From Salticus scenicus (lineage: Eukaryota > Arthropoda > Arachnida > Araneae > Salticidae): a DNA stretch of 64,000 bases. Positions 31,271-42,177 of this stretch are shown here, in pieces. Made by a program: the position numbers and the translations under genes. The stretch covers positions 197,861,427 through 197,925,426 of the forward strand of contig OZ005660.1 in the NCBI GenBank assembly GCA_963930645.1. The letters run 5' to 3'. The notes beneath the pieces were generated by a model, which was not told the origin of the DNA, did not search any database, and was given only the letters and a program-made list of their open reading frames with translations. How positions within the stretch are numbered: the stretch's first letter is position 1; each line of letters starts with the position of its first letter.

Positions 31271-32458
31271 TTGTGCTGCACCGAGTAGCACTTTCGCCGA
31301 GTTGCCGAATACCGAGTACTCGGCCGAGTACCGAGTAGTTGTAAGAAAGAATAATTGATGCATCTTAAAAAAAAAAAAAAAAAAAAGGCTTTTGAACATA
31401 AAATTTAGTTAAATTTTAAACAACATGCTTTCATGCAGAACTTTTGTAGTGTATATAGATAATTAGGTTCATTGCTATATTTTGATTCTTTCAGCATAGT
31501 GGATTACTAAAACCATAACTGATAATTTTATTCTTAACATCTTTTTTAAATGCGGAATTATCATCCTCAGATAATTCTTAGAGAATATAAAAGTTACTAT
31601 GCACTAAGACATAATTTACGGTACATGAAATTTACATATGAAAGGGGAACATTAAAATATTTTATAATTTCACACATGATAGGCTTCATTAATCTTCAGA
31701 TCGTAGAAATGTAAACCGATAGGGGGTTTTGAGCCATAATTGGTAAAACAACAGATTTGATTATGAAAATGCATTTTAAATAACGTTTTAGTTATTTACC
31801 TTTTTCATATATACCGTAGAAATGCCTTAAAAGCTTTTACTTGGTTAAATGTTCCCTCCTCTTTTCACATTATTTTTGTTCTTAAAATACTAAATAAATG
31901 CACCTTTTGCTCAATGGTAGACTGTATCCGAATAGGTGATAGTTTTTTACATTATTTTATAGTATAAAATTCAAAATCAATCTTTTCTTACCGATTTGAA
32001 AGTGTCTTACTTTTATTTGCACAAATGTATAACTAAAATTTTGTGTTAATATTACATAGGGGCTCTTTTTTTTTCTAAAATATTTTATTTTTGTCTGATT
32101 TATAGATACAATTTTACGTACTAAGTTTTTATAAAATAATGGATATTACATACATACAGGATAGTTATAATTAAAAGCTCATATCATGAATCATCTCTAT
32201 ACTAAGTTTGATAACAGCCCGTTTTAACTGCAGAAAGCTGTTATAGCAAAAATTTTAATTATAATGACTCTGTATATATATTTCCATATTTTTTTAGTTT
32301 AGTTATAAAATAAATATCTTTCAATAATGCATAAAAATAGGGAAATTCCCACAACTACTCGGTATTGGCCGAATACATAGCCTAAATTTGGCGGAGTACC
32401 AAGTATTCGGCAAATAGGTCGAGTGCCGAGTATATACCGAGTACTCGGTACAGCTCTA
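31271..32458 (+). mobile_element. hAT-type non-autonomous element, both ends present
   Basis: The left end TTGTGCTGCACCGAGTAGC and the reverse complement of the right end, TAGAGCTGTACCGAGTACTC, pair, followed by repeated ACTCGG/CCGAGT units. The body matches 18737-19510. No transposase frame is visible and I see no exact 8-bp duplication. It lies in intron 1 of the zinc-finger gene. Confidence 0.75.
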
Positions 32459-32907
32459 ATTATTAGTTACATTAATCGGTACTTTTCCTTTATCCGGGCG
32501 TATGGAAAAAATTGCCAAATACTATTAAGGGCTTGGCAAATAATGTAGAATTCCACCAAAATTTCTTACAGCCCTAATGTGAATGTTTGTATGGGGTCAG
32601 GGCTTGGTTTAGCGAAAAATGATTTGGGCTTGCGACTACTAGTGAATGTTTGTATGGGACCATGACTTGGCTCACTTCGAAAAATCACCAAATAATGCAG
32701 AATTTCACCAAAATTTCTTACAACCGTAATGTAACATTTCGACTTTTATTCCGAAAACTATTCTTACATTTGCTTCGCTTGGCAACTTGGCTCGCATTTG
32801 GTGATTTCCATGAGCCTGGATAAAGGAGAAGAACCCATTAATCATAACAATATCTAAATTAAATGAATTTGAAAGTAACTATTTATTTATTTATTTATTT
32901 ATTTTAG
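32459..32907. other. Intron sequence ahead of exon B
   Basis: No gene is seen apart from the end of intron 1. A phrase, GTGAATGTTTGTATGGG, occurs twice (near 32579 and 32642), and an ATTT run leads to the exon B acceptor. Confidence 0.5.
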
Positions 32908-33926
32908 ATACTAAACAGTTAGAGAAGTCACCAGAAAAGAGAGAGTCAAAATGTAAAAAATCATTAGCAAGGAAAACATTATTTGCAGATGCATTAGAAA
33001 ACAAAAAGTCAGTAGATAAGAAAAATTCGTTTCAAAAGAACCATTCAATAGAAATGAAAGATTCATTTAAAAAAAAAGATTCGTTAGGTAAGAAAGATTC
33101 GTTAAAGGAAAAAAAGCTATTAGGACAGACAGATTTGTTAAAAAACAAAAATTCGGTAAATAGAGATATCAGAACGAAATTAAATAGAGATTTGTTAGAT
33201 AAGAATAAGCTGCTTGATAAAGATTCATTAGAGAAGAAATATTTGGAAGTAAAGAGAAGAGTATTAGATTCAATAAAAATGAGAGAGGCTTTGCAGAAAG
33301 GAATGTTACAAAAGAAAAAACCATTGAAAAAAGATGAGCTATTAAGAAATAACAATTTATTAGAAATGAAAGAACCAAAGACTGTGAAAAATAGAGTATC
33401 TGTGGAAAAGAAAACGTTGTTACAAAGGAAAAAGTCGTTAGAAAAAGAAGAGCTATTAGAAAATGATGACCGATTAGAAATAGAAAAGACATTAGAAAAG
33501 AAACAGGGTTTGAATAAGACTGTAAAAAAGAGAGAATCTATAGAAAAGAAAAAGCTATTCGAGAATGAATTATTAGAAATGGAAGAGCCATTACAGTTAG
33601 GAAAACCATTACAAAAGAAACAGGGCTTGAAAAGGACTGTAAAGAAGGAAGAATCTATAGAAAAGAAAAAATCATTAGAAGAAGAGCTATTAGAAAACGA
33701 TGATCAATTAGAAATAGAAGAACCATTAGAAATGAAGCAGGATTCGAAAAGGGCAGTAAAAAAGAGAAAAAAGTTGTTAAAAAAAGAAGAGCTATTAGAA
33801 AATGATGATCGATTAGAAATGGAAGAACCAGTTGAAAAAGATGAACTGTTACAGTTAGGAGAGCCATTAGAAAAGAAACAGGACTTGATAGAGACTGTAA
33901 AAAGTAGAAATGGGAAGACTTTTGTG
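32908..33926 (+). CDS. Zinc-finger gene, exon B: Lys/Glu/Leu-rich repeats
   Basis: The acceptor is TTTATTTTAG|ATACT and the donor is TTTGTG|GTAAGT. The first two bases complete the codon begun in exon A and the exon leaves in phase 0, giving 340 codons including the shared one. From about 33360 it consists of degenerate repeats of roughly 35-40 residues built from ELLENDDRLEMEEPLE, KKQGLKRTVKK and ESIEKKKSLE. The composition suggests long charged helices or disorder, with no known domain. Codon use is dominated by TTAGAA and AAAAAG, which also opens long spurious antisense frames. Confidence 0.8.
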
Positions 33927-34206
33927 GTAAGTATTAGGAATATATTTGACCATCTTTTACTGTAGTTTTTTTTTTTTTTTTTTTAAGTCTAATAATGCTA
34001 CACCATATTTTATCAAAAGATAATTAAGTGTGAATGGTATATATATATGTGTGTGTGTGTGTGTGTATGTATTATAAGTAAGAATGTACCTAAACATTTT
34101 GACAAATTATACTAAATTTTTGTAACTTTTATTAAAAAAAAATATTCATATATTTTTTTTAAAAATAAAATTCACAATAGTAAATTTTATTTAAAAAAAA
34201 ATTTCT

Positions 34207-34366
34207 ATCAGTAAATGTTTTATATTTGTTTCTAATCTTTAATGAGAATTTTCTAGCTAAAATTAACAATTGATATTTATAAGGAGATCAGTAAATGTTT
34301 TATATTTGTTTCTAATCTTTAATGAGAATTTTCTAGCTAAAATTAACAATTGATATTTATAAGGAG
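34207..34366 (+). repeat. Perfect 80-bp tandem duplication
   Basis: 34207-34286 and 34287-34366 are identical in my reading, each starting ATCAGTAAATGTTTTATATT and ending TATTTATAAGGAG. It is intronic. A (TG)n run lies near 34049-34065. Confidence 0.9.
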
Positions 34367-34977
34367 AGGATATTTGAATTGCTCATTTCCATTTTGGTTT
34401 GCAAGAAGAATAAAGGAAGACAGCGTTTTTGTGAAATTAGTGGCTAACTCTCAGAGTTAAAATTGAAACATTCATTTTTAAAATGTATGTGACACCTTTA
34501 TTTATTAGTTTTGGTAAACAATTTGCTGAGCAGTATGTTCAGATTGATGCAACCATCATCTCCAAAGCTATAGGTTTGATACTCAGGCCTCAATAAACTT
34601 TTTTATTTTACTTACAGTATACCGTATATTTCCGAATATAAGCCGATCCGTATATAAGCCGAGAGTATGTTTTACCCTTCAGAAATTTGCCCAAAATTGC
34701 AAACCCGTTTATAAGCCGAATTGAAAAAATACTCTTTTAAAGTTCGAGTTTATAGCAAAAATGGCAAAAATATTGTCAACCTATAAAACTTTCAGGTTAA
34801 TCTAAATGTAAATAAAAAGCATTTTTGTTTTGTTACATGGAGCGCGAGCATATTTTGAACTCAAATCAGCAAAGAAATCGCCATGCTTCAACAAATAAAA
34901 TGTCTTATTACTTACCTTAGAGAGTATATTTTAAGTTAAGTTTGAGTAAAATATTGTTATATTTAGTTTAATAATAT

Positions 34978-35695
34978 CAGGGGTTAATACAGGTCGAGTT
35001 TACTACCGTTTATGGGTACCTTCACAAAAATCGACCTGGCAAAAAAGGTATCTTCACAAAAATCATACAGCTAAAATCGGTACTTTCACAAAAATCCTAG
35101 TCCTCCCAGCAAAATCTAACATTTTTAACTAGCGCATTTTCAAAGGAAAGTAATTCGTGCATTTCTGTTGATGCGATTTGCGAAGCAAGAATCATACAGA
35201 ATGTTGGTTTTAATCTACACACAAGCGTTTGTTATGGGCGAGAAACAGTGCAGCATATGTAAACAAAACGATCCTTGTGTGTATCGGTACAGACACGCTC
35301 TGAAGTTGTGGCCATAGTGTACTGTTTGCTGATTCGTCAGGTGGTTTAACATTTTGGTGACTGTATGGTGATGTGTCTATCCTCCCTGGTACAAATCATG
35401 TATACTGCAGTGATACTAAGACAAATAAAAACATCTTCTACTTACACTATCTCTACTGAACTGTTTACTTCAGAGTGAAGTAAGTTTTAGATTTTGGTTC
35501 CTGTTCTGCTATAAGCCTCACACTAGCTGCTGAGAGTTAATTTTATTATTCTACTTAGTTCAAACTCCTCCCCCCCCCCCCCATACACACAGAGAGAAAG
35601 AAAAAGAGTGCACTACAATTTTTCACAAAAATAAAATATAGTTAAGATTTTTCACAAAAATAGGTATTAAGTTTGAAATCTTAGATTGGCCCCTG
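34978..35695. mobile_element. 718-bp MITE with CAGGGG ends, nested
   Basis: CAGGGGTTAATACAGG and the reverse complement of the right end, CAGGGGCCAATCTAAG, pair. TTCACAAAAAT repeats occur near both ends. AATAT flanks both sides. No coding sequence is seen. Confidence 0.65.
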
Positions 35696-36430
35696 AATAT
35701 CATACAGTCTATTTACACAAATAATTTACTTTTAAAATATATTAAGTTATTAAAAAACAATATAAATTCATATTTTTGTAATAAAAATCTTTAAACATCT
35801 CTAGTAATGTTTTTTGTTTAAATTTAGGTTTCTGTGCAATTGCAATGACATTAACTCATGTTCAGTGATAAAGTTGCTTTGTTTCAAACTTTTAACTTTT
35901 AATTTTATTATCTAATGCTGCAATTAAATTTTCAGTAGAAATTTTGTTGTTTTTCATAATTTTCAAAATCACTCGTTATTTACATTTTTCTGAATCACTC
36001 AAGTAAAAATTGATTGGTACAGCCATCTACCGAGAGAAAAGCAAAACAGAAATTATAAATAAAATATAGGAATTAGCTTATATGCATTTCGATTTGGAAA
36101 TGTTTCTTTTTACTATTGCTAGAAATCTTATATGCTGAAACATAAAATAAAATGAATAACTAGAAAATTTCACAAAAATCCTGTGTTAAAAGAAGCTTAA
36201 ACAAACAAAAAAAAAAAATTAGAATTGAAATCATTCATGGTAGTAAAGAAAATTGTTTGGTGCTGCCATCTATTATCAAAACAGAAAAACAAAAATGGCC
36301 GTAAATGTGACCTTTGGCAAAAAGTGCTTCATCATGCTTAAAAAAAAAAAAAGGAATAAACACGCGACTACATCGAGCTGCTCTAGAAATAAATTAAAAA
36401 TTGCTAATTTAAGAGTTTGTGTGATAATTA

Positions 36431-37706
36431 CCGTAATTTTCGGTAGATAGGCCGCACCAACGAAAAAACACTAAAATTAAATTAAGTGTCATCAGATAGG
36501 CCGCGGTCTGTACTGAGATAAATCTATAGCTTAAACAAATCTTTACACATACCTCGATTTCGTAATCGTTTTTTTTTTTTTTTTTTTTAAGCATTTATTT
36601 ATTTTTCTTTTATTACTAATATATTAGCAATAAATCGTCGGGAACTCGCCGATTTCGAATTACGAAAATTTCCGAAATATACCTAGATCTTTCAGAAATT
36701 GGACACATTTACCTAAGTAAAATATATGATACAATATGAATGTTCGTTTTAAAAAAATAATAAATAAATAAAGATATAAAAATAATAAATTATTGATTTA
36801 TTTATTCATTCATATATTATTATCTCTTCTTCTTTTTTTTTTTTTTGTCAAATAATATTTACAATTTTATTAATTTGAAATGCATGTTCCTCTTTTTTTT
36901 TAATCCCGTAAATCACTGTTTTTCTCTATCTAATTCTTAAAAAAAAAAAAAAAAAAAAAATGAATGAATAATTCTAGCTCTTAGCAAAGCAATAAATATA
37001 CCCACTTGAGTTTTGTTTATTTCTGCTACAGCTGCATTTTCCTTTCTCATTCACTTGATTGCACTTGCCCTTTGACCTTTATCAGCACATAGCCCAAGTA
37101 ATGGCTTTTTTTTTTTTTCCCCTGTTTGTTTTACTGAATGAACTTTGGACAACACGATTAAAAAAAAAAAAAAAAAAGATCAGAAAGTTTTTTTTTATTT
37201 CTTTATTATTATTATTTACATACGCATATGCAATTATGTAAGGATACATATTCAATATAACAGTTATGTTCTCATTTCAGAAATAGTTTAAATATCACCA
37301 ATATAAGATTTTATTATCTGCTAATTATGTAGAAATAATTTGAATATCATCAAATTATAAAAGTTATTAATACTGATTTTGGAACATTTCGATCAGTGGT
37401 GATGGCATACGTTGACAGTTTTGATAATGTTATTTATTTCAGGTCAATCATTTTTTAGTAAACAGAGCTCTAGTTTTACTGCAAGATTTTTGTCTGGTGC
37501 TGCCATCTACCGACAAAATACATACTCAAATTCAAAATATTTAGTTTTTACGCATTCTGTGCATTTAAAATTAAATGATTAAAATTTTTTGAGATCCGAG
37601 AATTTTTTTTTCTCAATAGATAGGCCGCACCATTAGATAGGCCGCAGTTGCCGATTTTGAACTTTTAAACACGTATAAGCCGTGGCTTATTTCCCGAAAA
37701 TTACTG
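36431..37706. mobile_element. TA-flanked inverted-repeat element, nested
   Basis: CCGTAATTTTCGGTAGATAG and the reverse complement of the right end, CAGTAATTTTCGGGAAATAA, match at the tip. AGATAGGCCGC appears twice on the left, and two ATAGGCCGCA copies sit on the right. TA flanks both ends (36429-36430, 37707-37708). It is younger than the enclosing element at 34622-37897. Confidence 0.8.
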
Positions 37707-37897
37707 TATTTAAAAATAAGGTTTAATATCACTATTTTACTTTATATATTGTTTTTAAGCTTAAAATATATGTATTCAATCATTGTTTCTAACATAAGTT
37801 TTTTGCTAGAAATGTGGATCCGTGTAAAAACCGACCCCTCTAATTCAGCTTCCGAAAAATTTCCAAAAATTCTCGGCTTATACATGGAAATATACAG

Positions 37898-38035
37898 TAT
37901 TTTAAAATTTACCATGATTGTCTTGTACAGTATAAGTATGAGTGAAAGAATGAATGAACATTGTATATAAGTACACTTCAGTAATCAGTTACATATAAAC
38001 ATACTAACTTTAATAAAAAGTTATCATTTTTAATT

Positions 38036-38085
<50 letters not shown>

Positions 38086-38954
38086 TTTTTTTTTTAACAT
38101 GCATGTGCATTGTCCCATTCATCCCCACTTATGGTAATGAATGGGACAGGGCTGGAGTTAACAAAGAAAAGAAAACAAAATGGAAAGTAAATAAATTTTT
38201 TAAGTTCAATTGGCTTATGTGATTTTATTACACACTATGAATTCACTGAAATTAACATAAACTGATGTATTGACTCTTAATTAACATCAAAAGATATGTC
38301 CTTTTGGTTTGTGCAGTTTCTAGTGCTCTAGGCTTTGGTAATTTAATCTAATAAGATCTAATCTAAAAATAAATAACTAAATAAGATACTAGAAAGAGTA
38401 AATCATTATAATAGAGTACAAATTATCCAGATAAAGTTTTGTTTCCGACAAATCAGGAAAATCAACCTTCTATTCTGTATTACATTAATAATCACCAGAA
38501 TTTATTTACTTAGCTTCATTGAAATTGTGATTTTAATCAAATTATTATTAGTTTATTTATTTATTTTAATTATTGATTTAATTTGCATTGAATATTTTAG
38601 CTTATAATTTTTTTTAATCATAATTATTATAAACAAAAGTGAGAACAATTAATTTCATTTTTTTTTTTTTTTTTTTTTTTTTTTTGTCCTCTTCTCTCTA
38701 AGTCCACAAAATTAAGAATCCTGATAATCAATATGGTTAACTTACGTTTAAATTCTTGTGTAAAGTAACATTGATGTATTGCTACATTGTGGTTTAAGAC
38801 TGGTGATACATTACAATGTAAGAATTTTAACACCCCCCAGTCCTAATGTGTTTGCGTTTTAATTAAATTCTGTAGTTAAACTATTTATACTATTAAATTT
38901 CAATCAACAATTATTCAGAATACATGAATGTTCATTTAATTAATTTTATTACAG
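37898..38954. other. Intron 2 sequence, AT-rich
   Basis: A (TA)n microsatellite of about 40 bp lies at 38040-38080 and a T tract at 38659-38685. A near-palindrome around TGTCCCATTCATCCCCACTT (38110-38150) pairs with GAATGGGACA. No exon is seen. Confidence 0.5.
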
Positions 38955-39003
38955 AGGGAATGTGATTATATAAGATCTTTGTACAAGATTGCATACAGAC
39001 CAG
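38955..39003 (+). CDS. Zinc-finger gene, 49-bp linker exon C
   Basis: The acceptor is TTTTATTACAG|AGGGAA and the donor is GACCAG|GTAAGA. In phase 0 it reads RECDYIRSLYKIAYRP plus one base, which joins AT of the next exon to give Asp. The phase continuity from exon B and into the zinc-finger exon over 49 bases supports it despite its small size. Confidence 0.7.
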
Positions 39004-40381
39004 GTAAGAAATTCTTACTATTAAATTTTATTTTATTTTATTATTTTCAAGGCAATATTGGCAGCAATGTAGGAGTTACATGTTTGTGGTCCCTGTAACA
39101 AAAGTTTAAATGCCAAATTTAGGCATTACTTTTTACAATAAATACTTGTCCTCTCCCATTTGTAAAAAGAATATGTTTAAGACTATTTTAAAATATGTTG
39201 TGTTATTTTTTGTGATGTCACTAAGATTTGGAACATTTGATCATGTAATTAAGTCACCAATGATTTGGCCCCATGACAGTGTCTCTATTAGGATCCAAGA
39301 TTATTTTGTTCTACAATGAATATTAGAGATTTTTTTGGAGGTACATACAATATATTAATCTGTAATAATTTTAAATGCCCATTAAACTATTTTGATCATA
39401 ATTTGTTAAACATTTTGGCAACACTCCTTCCTTCATAAGCAAATTTTATGAAAATGTTTATTTAAACTCATCGGTATATGTTAGTGTAAAAAAAATTATA
39501 AGATAGTTTAGGTATAATTTTTTTGGTTTAAGGGGTGTACATGGGTTTCAAAAACTAAAAAATTTAAATTTTTAGTATATCAAAGAGTAACATTTTAAAA
39601 AACATTTTATGAAGTTTTCATTAAAATATTCGGAAAGTTCAATAGGTGGGTTCTGGTTTATAGGGATTCTTCAGAAAAGTGGTGAACACAATTTCTCGAA
39701 AACAAAGTCACAAAAATCGTTCATTTATATAAAAAAAGAATAAATAAATAATAAAATAATGATCGGAGATCAAACGCTCCACAGAACCCTTCCAATTCTC
39801 AATCTTTCTCCATGCACAACATTAATATCCATATTGATTTTAAACTTACTTTATAAAATTATAGAACTTATAAAGAAATATATTTGTTCATCATTTCTCG
39901 CTTGTTTAATAGCTCTCCCCCCCTTCTTTTCTTATCTGTAACTAACAGTCAGTGATTAAACGCTCTGCAGAAGTCATTTGCTCACCAATCATTTGCCTTC
40001 CACAGCATAAATGTCAATATTCATTGACTTTGTTTATTCTGTGTATAAACCTATAAAAAAGTAAAATTGTTTAATATTTATCACTCATGTAATTATTTTT
40101 TTATTCCCCCCCCCCAACACACACACCTCTACTTCTTCCCCATCTCCATTTAACAATGATAGATCAAATGTCCTCCGATGTTCAAGTCTTCTCAATCTAC
40201 AACAAAAGAATCAATGTTCAGTGTGAAATTGTCGTATTAGATTCTAAACAAATAAAACAATGGAAGTGCTCAATATTTCTCACATAAGTAATTAATTCTA
40301 GACTTAAATACTGAACTTGTTGAATCCATTAGTACTCTAAACCGATGAAGTGATAGAAATGCTTAAAATTTCTAAAATATA
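39004..40381. other. Intron 3 sequence, no gene seen
   Basis: This is AT-rich intronic sequence with CT-rich and C-homopolymer patches at 39900-39920 and 40105-40115. The short open frames have no recognisable content. Confidence 0.45.
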
Positions 40382-40500
40382 TACTGTAATTTCGTGTATA
40401 TAACCCGCAGGAAATCTATAAAAAATGTCCTGACTTTATATGTCCTGCGGGGTATCTATCGCGAACAACGAGAAAATCAACACCAGTCTCATTTTTGTTT

Positions 40501-40662
40501 CGGAAGTCTGGATTATTAACGTGTAATGACGATGAAATTGAGGGCAGTGAAAAAGAACTTGATGAGGAGGATAATGAGGATGATGAAGACGAACTGTTCC
40601 AAACAATATTGCGATATTTTAATTCTGATACGGAAGAATCAGATTTCGATGAATTTAAATGA
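40501..40662 (+). pseudogene. pogo/Tigger-type transposase C-terminal acidic tail
   Basis: The frame ends at TGA 40660 and reads SGLLTCNDDEIEGSEKEL, then an acidic run DEEDNEDDEDELF, then SDTEESDFDEFK. Pogo/Tigger transposases end with a SFKKCGI..ALDGSEDD-like block followed by an acidic tail, which this resembles. The catalytic domain is missing. Confidence 0.6.
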
Positions 40663-40819
40663 ATTTTGTAAATAAATTTATTATTAATCTATAATTTTCT
40701 TATAAATAGAATAAAGGTGTTAAACATTTGAAGTTACTGCAGTTTATAGTAATTTATATATAGAGAAAAATTAATGCTACGTTATGATTATTTGCATTTT
40801 CATTATAGGTAAGTAAATT

Positions 40820-40950
40820 TATTTGTTTATTATTTATATTTATTTCTATATTTGTTTATTATTTATATTTATTTCTATATTTGTTTATTTATATTTATTT
40901 CTATATTTGTTTATTATTTATATTTATTTCTATATTTGTTTATTATTTGT
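40820..40950 (+). repeat. AT-rich tandem repeat of about 30 bp
   Basis: Four to five units of TTTGTTTATTATTTATATTT followed by ATTTCTATA. One unit lacks three bases. It lies inside the pogo-type element. Confidence 0.8.
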
Positions 40951-41358
40951 ATCTTTTTCTACTCATTATTAAAAAAAAAATAATAGAAATTAATATTGAA
41001 ATTATAAACAGCAATTGCCGACCATATGATTTTAGAAGTGTGGGGTATCTTTCGGTTATAATTATTTTTTAATAATTTTTTTATGCTGTGGGTTACATAC
41101 GCAAAATTACGGTAATTATTTTTAGACTTTAATATTATTGAACTTGTTGAACCTATTTGTTTTTCCTCAATATACATACTACATCACCAAACACAGGTCT
41201 TATACAAGATACATAATATCAGTAGCTGAAAATATGAGACAGGAAATGTACAATGTGGATACAACAGTACAATTTTTATTTTTTTCTCATTATGCTACAA
41301 ACTTACCAATGAAATTTGTAAGGACTTTACAGTAAATTTAAACTTTAATAAAATAATA

Positions 41359-42175
41359 TAGTATAGGATCCGTTATCCAGAAAGCTTGGGACCTAGGATA
41401 TTCTGGATAAGGGGTTTTTCCATAATTCGGAACACTTTATTATATGTATAAAAATGGTACAAAATAATTTCATAAATAGCAGTGATAAACATGAATAATA
41501 TATATGTAAACACTTTACCTATATATTATTTAATAAATTATTTCCACAAAATAAAAAAAACATTCTTAATTAGAATTTCAAACTATAAATAATAATAAAT
41601 GAAAAATGAATAAACATATATAAAATTTAATTTTGGACCGAGAGTAAAATCCTTTCATTTGGATTTTGCAAAAATTTCTATGATATTTTTTTGCTTATAA
41701 TGTGTCTCTGCTCTGATACTAATAGTTCATAAATGTTTCAAATATTTTTAGCACATAATGCTAAATATTTTATGAAATGAATTCTAAAAATAATGGAAAT
41801 TAATAAAAACTATATAAAAAATTTATAACAATTGGGACTTAATGCATACGACCTGAGTTCAAGGATAAAAGTCATCTGCTATTGGGCACTTTAAGAAGTA
41901 TGTGTTATTAATGTTTATCTATTAAAAAATACAATAAAAATTCATTTTCTAACCCAAATTTACAAAATTTTCAGTAATTATTTGGACAATTTTGTGCTCA
42001 CCATATTTCCTCAGAATAACATCATAGCGTTAAAGAAAGTAGGTTGTAAAAATATAACTCTGACCGCTGCTATTGTATAACTTTAATTCTTAAATTTTAC
42101 GATAATTAAAAATTTTGATAGTTGGCATTTTGCATTCTGGTTTTCGGAATATTCTGGATAACGGATCCTATACTG
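41359..42175. mobile_element. 817-bp TA-flanked pogo/Tigger-type MITE
   Basis: TAGTATAGGATCCGTTATCC and the reverse complement of the right end, CAGTATAGGATCCGTTATCC, are identical over 19 of 20 bases, and both continue CAGAA. TA flanks both ends (41357-41358, 42176-42177). It has no coding capacity and lies in intron 3. Confidence 0.88.
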
Positions 42176-42177
42176 TA

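Larger units (their letters stand above)
34622..37897. mobile_element. 3.3-kb TA-flanked inverted-repeat element with two nested elements
   Basis: CCGTATATTTCCGAATATAA at the left and CTGTATATTTCCATGTATAA as the reverse complement of the right end match, both followed by GCCGA and flanked by TA (34620-34621, 37898-37899). Degenerate (T)ATAAGCCGA copies recur inside the left end. Elements at 34978-35695 and 36431-37706 are inserted in it. It lies in intron 2 of the zinc-finger gene. No transposase is readable. Confidence 0.8.
40384..41112 (+). mobile_element. 729-bp TA-flanked pogo-type element with transposase tail
   Basis: CTGTAATTTCGTGTATATAA at the left and CCGTAATTTTGCGTATGTAA as the reverse complement of the right end match and are followed by CCCGCAG / CCCACAG. 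TA lies at 40382-40383 and 41113-41114. It retains a piece of pogo-like coding sequence (40501-40662). The inner half is a ~30-bp AT tandem repeat. Confidence 0.85.

Noticed and set aside
33032..33867. Long minus-strand frames opposite exon B
   Set aside because: They are mirrors of the Lys/Glu codon repeats (TTT/AAT runs), with no splice signals or domains.
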